From the NCBI GenBank assembly GCA_965227335.1, contig CBDDFV010000001.1:1178001-1242000 (forward strand): DNA of 64,000 nucleotides, given 5' to 3'. The position numbers were made by a program, and so were the translations under genes. The DNA is from CBDDFV01 sp965227335 (lineage in GTDB: Bacteria; Planctomycetota; Phycisphaerae; Phycisphaerales; SM1A02). This document shows, in pieces, positions 42,573 to 50,348 of this stretch. Position 1 is the first letter of the stretch; every line of letters starts with the position of its first letter. Under the pieces are notes generated by a model. That model saw only the letters and a program-made list of their open reading frames with translations. It did no database searches and was not told the DNA's origin.

Positions 42573-43964
42573 TCACCGGCACAGCAGCATGTACGCCCGG
42601 AAGAACTCCGTCATCTCCGCGTCGAACCGGCTGCCGAGGGCGAGGCCCGCGACCTTGATGATCAGGGTGCTGCGGTTGCGGAGGGCGATGCACTGGCCGC
42701 CGCCCGCCGCCGCGATCTCCGCAAACTTATCGACGCGTCGGCCCTTCGCTTCGATCATGTGCGTCTTGAAGCCGAGTTCGGCCCCGCGTTCGGCGAGGGC
42801 GACGCACTTCGACGCCGTGCCGACGCGGGGCGGGGCGTCGCCGATCACGATCAGCACCTTGTCCGACTCCAGCGTCCACGACATCTGCTTGCACGCGATC
42901 GCCATCGCCTCGTAGACCATCTCCGGCGTGTCGCCCCCGTCCCCCGCGCTCAGCGACCAGAGCTGTTCCCGCGCAACATCCAGGTGCGGCGTGAAGTCCC
43001 AGCCGACGGTTTCGAAATCGGCGCCCCGATCCCGGTAGCCGACGATGCCGATCCGGAAGCGGTTGACGATGTCGCCGACGAAGAGCATCAGGTCATCGAC
43101 GCCGCTCTGCGCCTCGTGCAGTTCGCCGCTCATGCTCGCCGTGCAGTCGATGCACACGGCGAGTTCCACGTCGCGGGTGCTGAGTTCGTCGATGTACTTC
43201 GCCAGCGCCGCGAACTGTCGCCCGGTCAGCGATCCGATCCGCGTGTCGCCGAGCGGTCCTTTCACGTCCGGCCGCAGATACCCCGGCTCGAGCCGGATCC
43301 GGCCGCGATGGCTCCGTCGCCATGATTGCCAGCGAAACGGGCGCTCCTGGTCCGGGGCGCCGGTCACCGTCGCCAGACGCGGCCCGAAGCGCCCCGCCTC
43401 CGAGCGCGACATCCGCAGGATCACGTCGCGCAACGCCTCGAGCCCCAACTCGTGGAGATCCTCGTCGCCCGACGCCGCCGCGAGTTCGATCGCGAGCATC
43501 TTGTCCGCCAGCGACGCGGAACGTTCGAGGCGACGCACGCCGCGCCCGAGGTACTCGACGTCGACGTCGTAGCGGCAGCGGAGCGCGGTGCGGATGACGC
43601 GGGGTTCGGGTTCGCGGACGAGCGATGGGGGGGCGGGTTCGTCGCGGAGGGCGAGCGAGGTGATGGCGAAGGACCGCACCCGCCAGTCGTCGTCCGACGC
43701 GAGATCGTTCAGCTGCGTGCGGCTCGGCGCACATCGGTACCGGCCGAGGCGGATGGCGGCGAGGGCGCGGCGGGGCCAGTCGGGCGCCTCGATGAACCGC
43801 TCCAGCGTCTCCTGCTCCGCCTCGCCCGCCTCCGCCAGCTCCCGCGTCGGCGCGTCGGGCGTGTCATCGTCCGCCTCGGTCTGTCCGCGGACGGACGATG
43901 CGCACAGACCAGCCGCGATGACGGCGGCGATGAGCAGCAGCAGCGGGCGCGAGGTCGATCTCAC
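42573..43964 (-). CDS. Exported protein with HEAT-like repeats and a VWA domain
   Basis: 463 aa. A signal peptide (RPLLLLIAAVIAAGLCASSVRG) leads into helical HEAT-type repeats (about 45-185). A von Willebrand factor A domain follows from about residue 260, with the MIDAS-type start AVCIDCTASMSGEL (DxTxS), GIVGYRDRG and DKVLIVIGDAPP. VWA domains mediate metal-dependent protein contacts. The combination suggests a surface or periplasmic adhesion or scaffold role. GTG start at 43964 has TATCCT 7 nt upstream. Independent of the DUF155 gene downstream. Confidence 0.78.
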   Translation of the reverse strand: MRSTSRPLLLLIAAVIAAGLCASSVRGQTEADDDTPDAPTRELAEAGEAEQETLERFIEAPDWPRRALAAIRLGRYRCAPSRTQLNDLASDDDWRVRSFAITSLALRDEPAPPSLVREPEPRVIRTALRCRYDVDVEYLGRGVRRLERSASLADKMLAIELAAASGDEDLHELGLEALRDVILRMSRSEAGRFGPRLATVTGAPDQERPFRWQSWRRSHRGRIRLEPGYLRPDVKGPLGDTRIGSLTGRQFAALAKYIDELSTRDVELAVCIDCTASMSGELHEAQSGVDDLMLFVGDIVNRFRIGIVGYRDRGADFETVGWDFTPHLDVAREQLWSLSAGDGGDTPEMVYEAMAIACKQMSWTLESDKVLIVIGDAPPRVGTASKCVALAERGAELGFKTHMIEAKGRRVDKFAEIAAAGGGQCIALRNRSTLIIKVAGLALGSRFDAEMTEFFRAYMLLCR

Positions 43965-43971
43965 GCCGTTG

Positions 43972-43977
43972 AGGATA
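43972..43977 (-). promoter_or_regulatory. Candidate -10 of leaderless transcript
   Basis: TATCCT on the minus strand lies 7 nt before the GTG at 43964. Confidence 0.45.
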
Positions 43978-43995
43978 CCACGGCCGCGCGGCGAG

Positions 43996-44469
43996 TCACG
44001 CGTCCTCCTCCGGCGGGGCCCGCCACGGGATGGTGATCACGCCCTCGAGCGAGGCGCCGGGCGAGATCGTGAGCCGCCGCCCCCGCAGATACGCGCCCGC
44101 CCACGTCGCCTTCGGCCCGAAGCTGAGTTCACCCGGCGTCGTCATGGCGCCCTCGACGATCCCCTCGCACTTGATGTCGCCGCCCGCCGAGACGAGCTTC
44201 GCGGCGACGCGTCCGCGCTTCGTGATGTGAATGCTGCCGCACGTCTGCAGTTCGTTCACCGGCAGGTACGACTTGATGACGACGTCCTCGATCTTGATCG
44301 CGCGGTGACAGCCCGGACACGACGTGCTCATGGTCTTGGCGGAGACCTCGAACACGTGTCCGCAGAGATAGCACACGACATCGCGTCGGGGAGCGGGTTT
44401 GCGGCGTCCCGTCCGCTTGCTGCGCGTCGTCGTGTCGCGTTCGGGTTCAACGCCTCGGGCGCGGGCCAC
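43996..44469 (-). CDS. Bactofilin with N-terminal zinc ribbon
   Basis: 157 aa. A basic N-terminus is followed by a zinc-ribbon pattern: CYLC about residues 33-36 and CPGC about 51-54, four Cys suited to bind one metal. A bactofilin (polymer-forming cytoskeletal) beta-helix domain follows with regular short repeats such as GSIHITKRGRVAAKLVSAGGDIKCEG and GELSFGPKATWAGAYLRG. Bactofilins form filaments that organise cell shape or envelope processes. It lies 38 nt downstream of a second bactofilin on the same strand. The combination with a ribbon is less usual. Confidence 0.8.
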   Translation of the reverse strand: MARARGVEPERDTTTRSKRTGRRKPAPRRDVVCYLCGHVFEVSAKTMSTSCPGCHRAIKIEDVVIKSYLPVNELQTCGSIHITKRGRVAAKLVSAGGDIKCEGIVEGAMTTPGELSFGPKATWAGAYLRGRRLTISPGASLEGVITIPWRAPPEEDA

Positions 44470-44507
44470 GCGTCAACGGTCCCGGGTCGGGTCGGTCGGG
44501 CGCGGGA

Positions 44508-44930
44508 TCAGGACTTGGCCGTCGCGGCCTGCGGCGCCGGCTTGGTTTCGGTGGTGGAGCTGGACTTGCTCTTCGACGACGAACCGCCGCCGGAGCCGCC
44601 GCCCTTGACGCCGATCTTGCAGTACCCGTCGATCGCCGCGCCGTCGGCCATCGCCATCGTATCGGCGACGATGTCGCCCTTGATCGAACCGGTGGGCGTG
44701 AGTTCGAGACGCTTGCCCGCCTCGACGTTGCCTTCGACGGCGCCTTCAACGGTCACGTCGCTGGCGTGGATCGCGGCCTTGCAGTTGGAGCCGTCGGCGA
44801 CGTGGAGCTTGCCCTTCGCGGTGATCGAGCCTTCGAACTTGCCCAGGATCTGGGCGTTGGAGTCGAAGGAGAGTTCACCCTTGAAGTTGGCGTCGGGTCC
44901 GAGCACGGTGCCGAAGTTCTGGTCAGCCAT
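44508..44930 (-). CDS. Bactofilin (polymer-forming cytoskeletal protein)
   Basis: 140 aa. The standard bactofilin beta-helix, with repeats such as NFKGELSFDSNAQILGKFEGSITAKGKLHVAD and HASDVTVEGAVEGNVEAGKRLELTPTGSIKGDIVA, fills residues 10-105. A Gly/Ser/Lys-rich disordered tail ends the protein. Likely assembles into filaments near the membrane. The upstream gap of about 200 nt holds a -10-like TACCAT (45058-45053, minus strand) but no definite promoter. The zinc-ribbon bactofilin follows as partner. Confidence 0.9.
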   Translation of the reverse strand: MADQNFGTVLGPDANFKGELSFDSNAQILGKFEGSITAKGKLHVADGSNCKAAIHASDVTVEGAVEGNVEAGKRLELTPTGSIKGDIVADTMAMADGAAIDGYCKIGVKGGGSGGGSSSKSKSSSTTETKPAPQAATAKS

Positions 44931-45135
44931 GAGCAGGAAATCCTTTCTTCTTCCTCGCCATATGAATCAGACGGCCGCACCGATTCCAGACCGGTCTCGT
45001 CCGTCCTCTCTCTGTCACAACCCGACGCCGCTGGCTCGTCGGAACCGTCCGGATGGTAGCAGAGGGGGCGGCGTGCGCCCCGGGGCCGGGCCCGCGAACC
45101 CGGACCGCCGATGATTCCGACCGGCTCAGGCCCGG

Positions 45136-45708
45136 CTAATCGCCGTACTTCTCCCGCAGCCGCGCGGAGGTGCGCAGAATCAGATGCGCCCGCTCGAACT
45201 CGTCGAGCACTTCCTGCAGGACCTCCCCCACCGGGTCTGCGGGCGGGGCGGCCGGCACGGCGTCGTCGCCGAGGGCCTTCCGGGCCATCGACCGGTACCG
45301 TGACAGCGTCCGGTCCCCCAGCCGCGCCACCGGGGCGAAGTCCTCCGCCATGAACCACGTGATCGGCACCCGGAACCCCTGGTTGAGCTGCGCGGCGACG
45401 ACCAGGGGCGCGTACTCGTCCGAGCGCGGCAGGAACCGAAGCTGAATCCGGTCGGTCGCCTCCGCGATCCGCTGCATCGCCGCGCCCTGCAGCGCGCAGT
45501 CCCCGCACCACGTTCCGGTCAGACAGAGCACCGGCATCCCGCGGGTGAAGCTCTTCACCAGCGCCGCCTGCTCATCGTTCAGTTCGAGCCGGCTGTACCG
45601 ATCGTCCCACTGCATGCGATGCCCTTCGGCCTCGCCGCTCGCGACGAACGTCTCGTAGTCGACCGCCTGGTCGTAGAACGAACGAAGAAACTCGGCGTTG
45701 AGAAGCAC
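45136..45708 (-). CDS. Thioredoxin-fold protein with WCGDC motif, copy B
   Basis: 190 aa, cytosolic. The redox motif is Trp67-Cys68-Gly-Asp-Cys71 in LTGTWCGDCALQG. The family (thioredoxin_9-like) places the Cys pair on the usual first helix, and the following cis-Pro region is RVPITWFMAED. A C-terminal helix ends in LREKYGD. It is a paralogue of the gene immediately upstream (45774-46361): both share the N-terminal helix with YDQ/FEQ, VDYET/LDYEA, the motif, MAED and a final RLR.K.GD. The GTG at 45708 follows GGAG at 8 nt. Substrate unknown. Confidence 0.85.
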   Translation of the reverse strand: MLLNAEFLRSFYDQAVDYETFVASGEAEGHRMQWDDRYSRLELNDEQAALVKSFTRGMPVLCLTGTWCGDCALQGAAMQRIAEATDRIQLRFLPRSDEYAPLVVAAQLNQGFRVPITWFMAEDFAPVARLGDRTLSRYRSMARKALGDDAVPAAPPADPVGEVLQEVLDEFERAHLILRTSARLREKYGD

Positions 45709-45773
45709 AGGGGCGCTCCGCGAGAGAGGGAAAGAAGAGCAGGGGAACAGTGGAGCCGGGGAGAGCGATCCGA

Positions 45774-46361
45774 TCAGTCGCCGTGCTTCTGACGAAGACG
45801 GCCGCTCAGGCGGAGAAGCAGATGAACGCGTTCGACTTCGTCCAGCCAGTCCTGCAGCGTGCCCGCGATCTCGTCCGGCGGAACCGGCGCGCCGGGCAAC
45901 GGACAGGACGCCCCCAGCTGCTTCGCGGCCATGGCCCGATATCGGGTCAGCGTACGGTCGCCGTAGATCGACACCGGCTCGTGGTCCTCCGCCATGAAGA
46001 TCGCCACCGGCACCCGCAGACCCGCGCAGATCATGATCTGCTCCGCGAGGTCCTTGTGCTCGTCCCGATCGACCCACCGCAGGTCGAGACGCTCGTTCGC
46101 GTCGCAGATCGCCTTGAGCAGCGGACCCTGCTGCACGCAGTCGCCGCACCAGATGCCGGACGAGACGAGAATCTTCACATTGCGGGTGAACCCCGCGATC
46201 AGCTCACGCTGGGCGTCGGTGAGGCTCACCTGGGCTTCGAACTCCCGCCACCGTTCGCCCTTCTCGGGGTCGGTGGCGAGGTACGCTTCGTAGTCGAGCC
46301 CCTGCTCGAACTTGGACTTCAGATAGGACGCGTTCAGGCCGGTCGCGGCGGCGGTGGTCAT
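45774..46361 (-). CDS. Thioredoxin-fold protein with WCGDC motif, copy A
   Basis: 195 aa. The motif Trp71-Cys72-Gly-Asp-Cys75 lies in SSGIWCGDCVQQGP; RVPVAIFMAEDHEP follows. It is clearly related to the downstream copy, separated by 65 nt, so the pair arose by tandem duplication. AAGGAG stands 9 nt before the ATG at 46361. Both copies retain both cysteines, so both could be redox-active. Confidence 0.85.
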   Translation of the reverse strand: MTTAAATGLNASYLKSKFEQGLDYEAYLATDPEKGERWREFEAQVSLTDAQRELIAGFTRNVKILVSSGIWCGDCVQQGPLLKAICDANERLDLRWVDRDEHKDLAEQIMICAGLRVPVAIFMAEDHEPVSIYGDRTLTRYRAMAAKQLGASCPLPGAPVPPDEIAGTLQDWLDEVERVHLLLRLSGRLRQKHGD

Positions 46362-46473
46362 CGGCGTGATCTCCTTCGGCGGCGACGCCCGCTCACCCGT
46401 CGGGAGACGTCCGCCTGCTTGCATGCTCGGTCTCGATCATAGGCGGCGATCCGCCCCTGATCAGCCCTGACGC

Positions 46474-49173
46474 TCACGCCCGATCATCGCCCTGCGCTTC
46501 GTCGCGCAGGCGGCGCAACGCATCGAACGCCTCCAGCGGCGACATCCGCTCCAGGTCCAGATCACGAAGCGACGTCACCACCGGATGGTCCACGTACTCC
46601 GTGAACAGACTCATCTGCGCCGATCCGCGGTCGGGCGTGCGGGCGGACGCGGATCCCGTCGGCGACTGGCCGTGCTGCACGGACAACGTCTCGAGCAGTT
46701 CGTTTGCGCGGTCGATCGTCGCCGACGGCGCCCCGGCGATCCGCGCGACGTGAATCCCGTAGGATCGATCCGTCCGCCCCGGCAGCACCCGGTAGACGAA
46801 CACGATCTCGTCCCGCCACTCCCGCGCCGTGACGTGCAGGTTCGTCACCTCCGGACGCTCGTCGGCCAGCGTGGTGAGTTCGTGGTAATGCGTGGCGAAG
46901 AGCGTCCGCGCGCCGACATCAGCCAGCGTCTCCGCAATCGCCCACGCGAGAGCGAGCCCGTCCAGCGTCGACGTGCCGCGCCCGATCTCGTCGAGAATCA
47001 CGAGCGATCGATCCGTCGCGTGATGCAGGATGTTCGCCGTCTCCGTCATCTCGACCATGAACGTCGACTGCCCCGTGTGCAGTTCGTCGGACGCGCCGAT
47101 CCGCGTGAAGATGCGGTCCGTCAGTCCGATTGTCGCGGCGTCCGCCGGGACGAAGCTCCCCGTATGCGCCAACAGCGTGATCAACGCCGCCTGCCGGATG
47201 AACGTCGACTTTCCCGCCATGTTCGGGCCCGTGATCAGGGCCAGGGCGCCCACGGCTTCGCCGTCGTCGTCCGTCTTCGCCAGCCGGCAGTCGTTCGGCA
47301 CGAACTTCTCGCCGAGCGTCCGGTCCAGCACCGGATGCCGCCCCTGCACGATCTCGAGGGTCTTGTCGTCGGTCATGGTCGGCCGGACGTACCCGAACCG
47401 TGTCGCCGCGTCCGCGAAACAAAGCAGCACGTCGAGCCCCGCGACCTCGTCCGCGAACGTCGCCAGCCCCTCGCCCTCCGCCGCCGCCGCGCGGCAGAGA
47501 TCCTCGAACAAGACCTTCTCACGCTCGATCGCCCGCGCCTGGGCGGTCGTGACCTTGTCCTCGAACGTCTTCAACTCCGGCGTGATGTACCGCTCCGCGT
47601 TCTTCAGCGTCTGCTTCCGCGTGAACGTGTCCGGCGTCTTCGCCCGGTGCACATGCGTGATCTCGATGTAGTACCCGAAGACCTTGTTGTACCCGACCTT
47701 CAGCGACGGAATGTCCGTCTCCACCACCAGCGCGGCCTGATACTCCGCCAGCCACTGATTCGCGTCCGTCTGCAGCGAACGCGCCTCGTCCAGTTCCGAA
47801 TCGACGCCGTCGCGAAACAGACCGCCCTCCCGCAGATGCGCAGGCGGATCGTCGACGCACGACATGGTGATCCGGTCCGACAACACGCCGAGCGGTCCGG
47901 CCAGTCCCGCCAGCCTCGACCGGATCGACGCCAGGGCGGGCGTGTTGGACAGGAGGTCGAGCAGGACGGGCAGACCCTGCAGCGAACGACCCACCGCCGC
48001 GAGATCGCGCGGCAGCGCCCGTCCCATCGCGATCCGACCCGCGATCCGCGCGACGTCCTGCACCGACTTCAGCGACTCCGCCAGTCCATCCCGGAGGCGA
48101 CGATCCTCAAGCAGCGTCGCCACCGCCGCCTGCCGCTCGTTGATCGCGTCGACATCGCGCAACGGAAAACACAGCCATGAGCGGAGCAGCCGTTTTCCCA
48201 TTGCGGTCCGACACGACTGCAGGGTATGCAGCAGAGAGCCCTGCAGCTGACCGGTGCGCATGGTGCGGTCGATCTCGAGGCTGCGGAGACTCGTCGCGTC
48301 GATCAGCATGTGGTCGTCGACGGCCCGCCGCCGGGGCGGGCGCAGATGGGCGAGGCGGCTGCGGTCGCCCGTCTGATCGGGGGACTGCGTCTCCTGCAGA
48401 TAGCGAAGCAGGGCCCCCGCCGCGCCGAGCGACGCTTCGTCGTCCTCGAGCCCGAAGCCTCGCATGGTCGCGACGCCGAAATGATCGCGCAGACAGTCGC
48501 CGGCGTCGCGGAGGCGGAACGTCCACGCGGGTCGAGGCGTCACCGCCGCGCCGCACGCCGACGCGAGGCGTTCGATGCGGGGCGGCGTCCGGCCGTCCGC
48601 CGTCTCCACGAACAGGAGTTCCGAGGCGCCGAGCCGGGACAATTCGTCGAGCACGCGGGCGGCGGGCAGTTCATGCAGCGTGAAGCTGCCGGTGGACAAC
48701 TCCGCCGCCGCGGCGACCGCAGAGGACGAGTCCCCCGACTCGATGAACTGCACGGCCACGATCATGTTCGCGCGGCCTTCATCGAGCAGCGATTCATCCA
48801 CCAGCGTGCCCGGCGTGACCACTCGCGTCACCGCCCGTTCGACGACGCCTTTAGCGTCCTTCGGATCCTGGATCTGCTCGCAGACCGCGACGCGGTAGCC
48901 CTGCTCGATCATGCGCCGGAGGTAGTTCTCCATCGCGTGGTGGGGGACGCCCGCCATGGGGACGCCGGCGGTCCGTTCGGTGAGGGTGATGCCCAGCGCC
49001 TGATGGCACAGGCGGGCGTCGTCATCGAACATCTCGTAGAAGTCGCCCATCCGGAAGAAGAGCACGCAGTCGGGATGCTGGGCCTTGAACCGCGCGTACT
49101 GACGCATCGCCGGCGTGTCCCGCGGGTCGCTGGTCTTCTTCTTCGGTCTGGAGGTTCCGGAACCGGCGGGCAT
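46474..49173 (-). CDS. mutS: DNA mismatch repair protein MutS
   Basis: Recognises base mismatches and recruits MutL; 899 aa, normal length. The mismatch-reading motif FYEMF is in RMGDFYEMFDDDARLC near residue 47; the ATPase has TGPNMAGKST (around 646-655), LVILDEIGRGTSTLDG and LFATHYHELTTL. Full family architecture, no obvious damage. An ATG at 49173 with TACACT 6 nt upstream suggests a leaderless transcript. tRNA-Ala and a terminator lie upstream on the same strand. Confidence 0.96.
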   Translation of the reverse strand: MPAGSGTSRPKKKTSDPRDTPAMRQYARFKAQHPDCVLFFRMGDFYEMFDDDARLCHQALGITLTERTAGVPMAGVPHHAMENYLRRMIEQGYRVAVCEQIQDPKDAKGVVERAVTRVVTPGTLVDESLLDEGRANMIVAVQFIESGDSSSAVAAAAELSTGSFTLHELPAARVLDELSRLGASELLFVETADGRTPPRIERLASACGAAVTPRPAWTFRLRDAGDCLRDHFGVATMRGFGLEDDEASLGAAGALLRYLQETQSPDQTGDRSRLAHLRPPRRRAVDDHMLIDATSLRSLEIDRTMRTGQLQGSLLHTLQSCRTAMGKRLLRSWLCFPLRDVDAINERQAAVATLLEDRRLRDGLAESLKSVQDVARIAGRIAMGRALPRDLAAVGRSLQGLPVLLDLLSNTPALASIRSRLAGLAGPLGVLSDRITMSCVDDPPAHLREGGLFRDGVDSELDEARSLQTDANQWLAEYQAALVVETDIPSLKVGYNKVFGYYIEITHVHRAKTPDTFTRKQTLKNAERYITPELKTFEDKVTTAQARAIEREKVLFEDLCRAAAAEGEGLATFADEVAGLDVLLCFADAATRFGYVRPTMTDDKTLEIVQGRHPVLDRTLGEKFVPNDCRLAKTDDDGEAVGALALITGPNMAGKSTFIRQAALITLLAHTGSFVPADAATIGLTDRIFTRIGASDELHTGQSTFMVEMTETANILHHATDRSLVILDEIGRGTSTLDGLALAWAIAETLADVGARTLFATHYHELTTLADERPEVTNLHVTAREWRDEIVFVYRVLPGRTDRSYGIHVARIAGAPSATIDRANELLETLSVQHGQSPTGSASARTPDRGSAQMSLFTEYVDHPVVTSLRDLDLERMSPLEAFDALRRLRDEAQGDDRA

Positions 49174-49179
49174 GTGGGG

Positions 49180-49208
49180 AGTGTACGGGGTTCACCCGGC
49201 GCGTCCAT
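49180..49208 (-). promoter_or_regulatory. Candidate sigma-70-type promoter for mutS
   Basis: On the minus strand ATGGAC precedes TACACT (49185-49180) by 17 nt. TACACT ends 6 nt before the mutS ATG, so the mRNA would begin at the start codon. Confidence 0.55.
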
Positions 49209-49251
49209 CCTGAGCCCGCGGCCCGGCGCCGCCCGGCGGGTCGGGGCGCCC

Positions 49252-49283
49252 AAAAACACGAACCCCCGCCGGGAGCGGGGGTT
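49252..49283 (-). terminator. Intrinsic terminator after tRNA-Ala
   Basis: A perfect 9-bp stem AACCCCCGC/GCGGGGGTT (49261-49269 and 49275-49283) with loop CGGGA is followed on the minus strand by CGTGTTTTTGGG. It ends the tRNA transcript and separates it from mutS. Confidence 0.85.
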
Positions 49284-49296
49284 GGTGAACCTGAAG

Positions 49297-49369
49297 TGGA
49301 GCAGATGAGACTCGAACTCACAACCTCCTCGATGCGACCGAGGCGCTCTCCCAATTGAGCTACTGCCCC
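49297..49369 (-). tRNA. tRNA-Ala (CGC)
   Basis: Cloverleaf of 73 nt on the minus strand without encoded CCA. Acceptor arms GGGGCAG/CTGCTCC pair fully with the alanine identity pair G3-U70. The D arm GCTC...GAGC and T arm with GTTCGAGTC are present. The anticodon stem CCTCG/CGAGG holds a seven-base loop with anticodon CGC (49336-49334), reading GCG. Its -10 TATAAT lies about 70 nt upstream and the terminator about 14 nt downstream. Confidence 0.96.
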
Positions 49370-49438
49370 AGGCTGTCATCGGCTGTTCACCGACGCCTGG
49401 CCAGCGAAAGTCGGGGCCTTCCGCTGCGAAGGGCGGGG

Positions 49439-49444
49439 ATTATA
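49439..49444 (-). promoter_or_regulatory. -10 element of the tRNA-Ala promoter
   Basis: A perfect TATAAT on the minus strand 70 nt upstream of the mature tRNA; the -35 region is GACACA at 17 nt, a poor match. Confidence 0.6.
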
Positions 49445-49559
49445 GCACCAACCTCCGCGGGTGTGTCGCCCCCGCCGCGCCCAAGATCACGGGTCTCGTC
49501 GGGCGAATAAAAACCGGTCTGACGAGCGATCCGGCCCGGTTCTGAGGTCGAATCGGAAA

Positions 49560-49683
49560 AAAACCGCGGTGATTCACAGGGTTTCGATCACACGGGACCG
49601 CCCGCCAGCGCTCAACCCTGTGAAGCGGGATCGATTAAGCCCGAGCCCTGCTTCCCGGCTGGTTCCGGCCGGGGCTCGTTTTT
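49560..49683 (+). ncRNA. Candidate structured leader or small RNA upstream of arsR
   Basis: Within the 379-bp gap between tRNA-Ala and the ArsR gene there is a perfect 11-bp inverted repeat TTCACAGGGTT/AACCCTGTGAA (49573-49583 and 49614-49624). It encloses a small hairpin CGGG-ACCG-CCCG (49593-49604). About 17 nt later a second hairpin pairs 49642-49648 with 49672-49678 and is followed by five T, the form of an intrinsic terminator 65 nt before the ATG. This looks like an attenuator/riboswitch-type leader or an independent small RNA. No known RNA family is recognised. The remaining 49370-49560 part shows only the tRNA promoter. Confidence 0.5.
49642..49683 (+). terminator. Terminator-like hairpin in the arsR leader
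   Basis: CGAGCCC (49642-49648) pairs with GGGCTCG (49672-49678); the intervening sequence has further complementarity, and TTTTT follows at 49679-49683. Located 65 nt before the ArsR start, so it could end a small RNA or attenuate the arsR mRNA. Confidence 0.6.
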
Positions 49684-49748
49684 GCGGCGGCGGCTCGTTC
49701 GCCCCCGTCGGGTGTCAGCGGCTCGGCCGCGTTCCCAGGGAGGGAAAC

Positions 49749-50165
49749 ATGCAGCTTGAAGATCTCATTGGACGAAGCCGAGACGCGGACGCCCTGGTTC
49801 GGATCCTCCGGACCCTCGCCGATCCGACCCGTCTCCGCCTGCTGGCCCTTCTGGGCCATGGAGAGAGCAATGTCTCCGCCCTGTGCAAACAGATGAACGT
49901 CGCCCAGCCGACGGTCAGCCATCACCTCGCCACGCTGCGTGAAGCGGGCTTCGTCGCCTCGCGTCGCTCCGGCAAGCAGGTGTTCTATTCGCTCAACCCG
50001 GACTGCATCTCGCAGGAGGACGGCGTGACCGTCAACTCCGGCGAGGTGTCGCTTTGTCTCCAGTCGATTCGCGACGGGCTCAACGGGGCCGCCGCTCGCG
50101 GCGTCGCGCGACGTGCGACCGCTCGCCCCGCGCGTCCCGCCGCCCTCGCCGGGGTCTCCCTCTGA
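49749..50165 (+). CDS. ArsR/SmtB-family transcriptional regulator
   Basis: 138 aa winged helix-turn-helix repressor-type protein. The DNA-binding core is LRTLADPTRLRLLALLGHGESNVSALCKQMNVAQPTVSHHLATLREAGFVASRRSGKQVFYSL, the family layout. Classical metal-sensing motifs are missing: only one Cys (in SALC) appears where ELCVCDL occurs in ArsR, and the alpha-5 His/Asp site of SmtB is not seen, so its signal is unclear. AGGGAGGG lies before the ATG at 49749. The C-terminus is a short Ala/Arg-rich tail. A structured leader precedes and a terminator follows the gene. Confidence 0.88.
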   Translation: MQLEDLIGRSRDADALVRILRTLADPTRLRLLALLGHGESNVSALCKQMNVAQPTVSHHLATLREAGFVASRRSGKQVFYSLNPDCISQEDGVTVNSGEVSLCLQSIRDGLNGAAARGVARRATARPARPAALAGVSL

Positions 50166-50262
50166 CCCCCCGGAATGAATGAGCATCGGCGATCCATGAT
50201 CGCTCGCCGATGGGCGTGACGGGGTGGTGAGGGCCATTGACACACCGATTCGCGCCGGAATC

Positions 50263-50299
50263 ACGCACCCGCGGCCAACCCGCGGGTGCGTCATTTTTT
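50263..50299 (+). terminator. Intrinsic terminator after the arsR-like gene
   Basis: A perfect 12-bp stem ACGCACCCGCGG/CCGCGGGTGCGT (50263-50274 and 50280-50291) with loop CCAAC is followed by CATTTTTT. It separates the regulator from the ZIP gene. Confidence 0.92.
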
Positions 50300-50334
50300 G
50301 GCCCGCCCCACGCGCACGCCGCCCGCCTCGCGGC

Positions 50335-50340
50335 TACGCT
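50335..50340 (+). promoter_or_regulatory. Candidate -10 of leaderless transcript
   Basis: TACGCT lies 8 nt before the ATG of the ZIP gene at 50349, downstream of the terminator. No Shine-Dalgarno is present. Confidence 0.4.
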
Positions 50341-50348
50341 TTCCGCCG

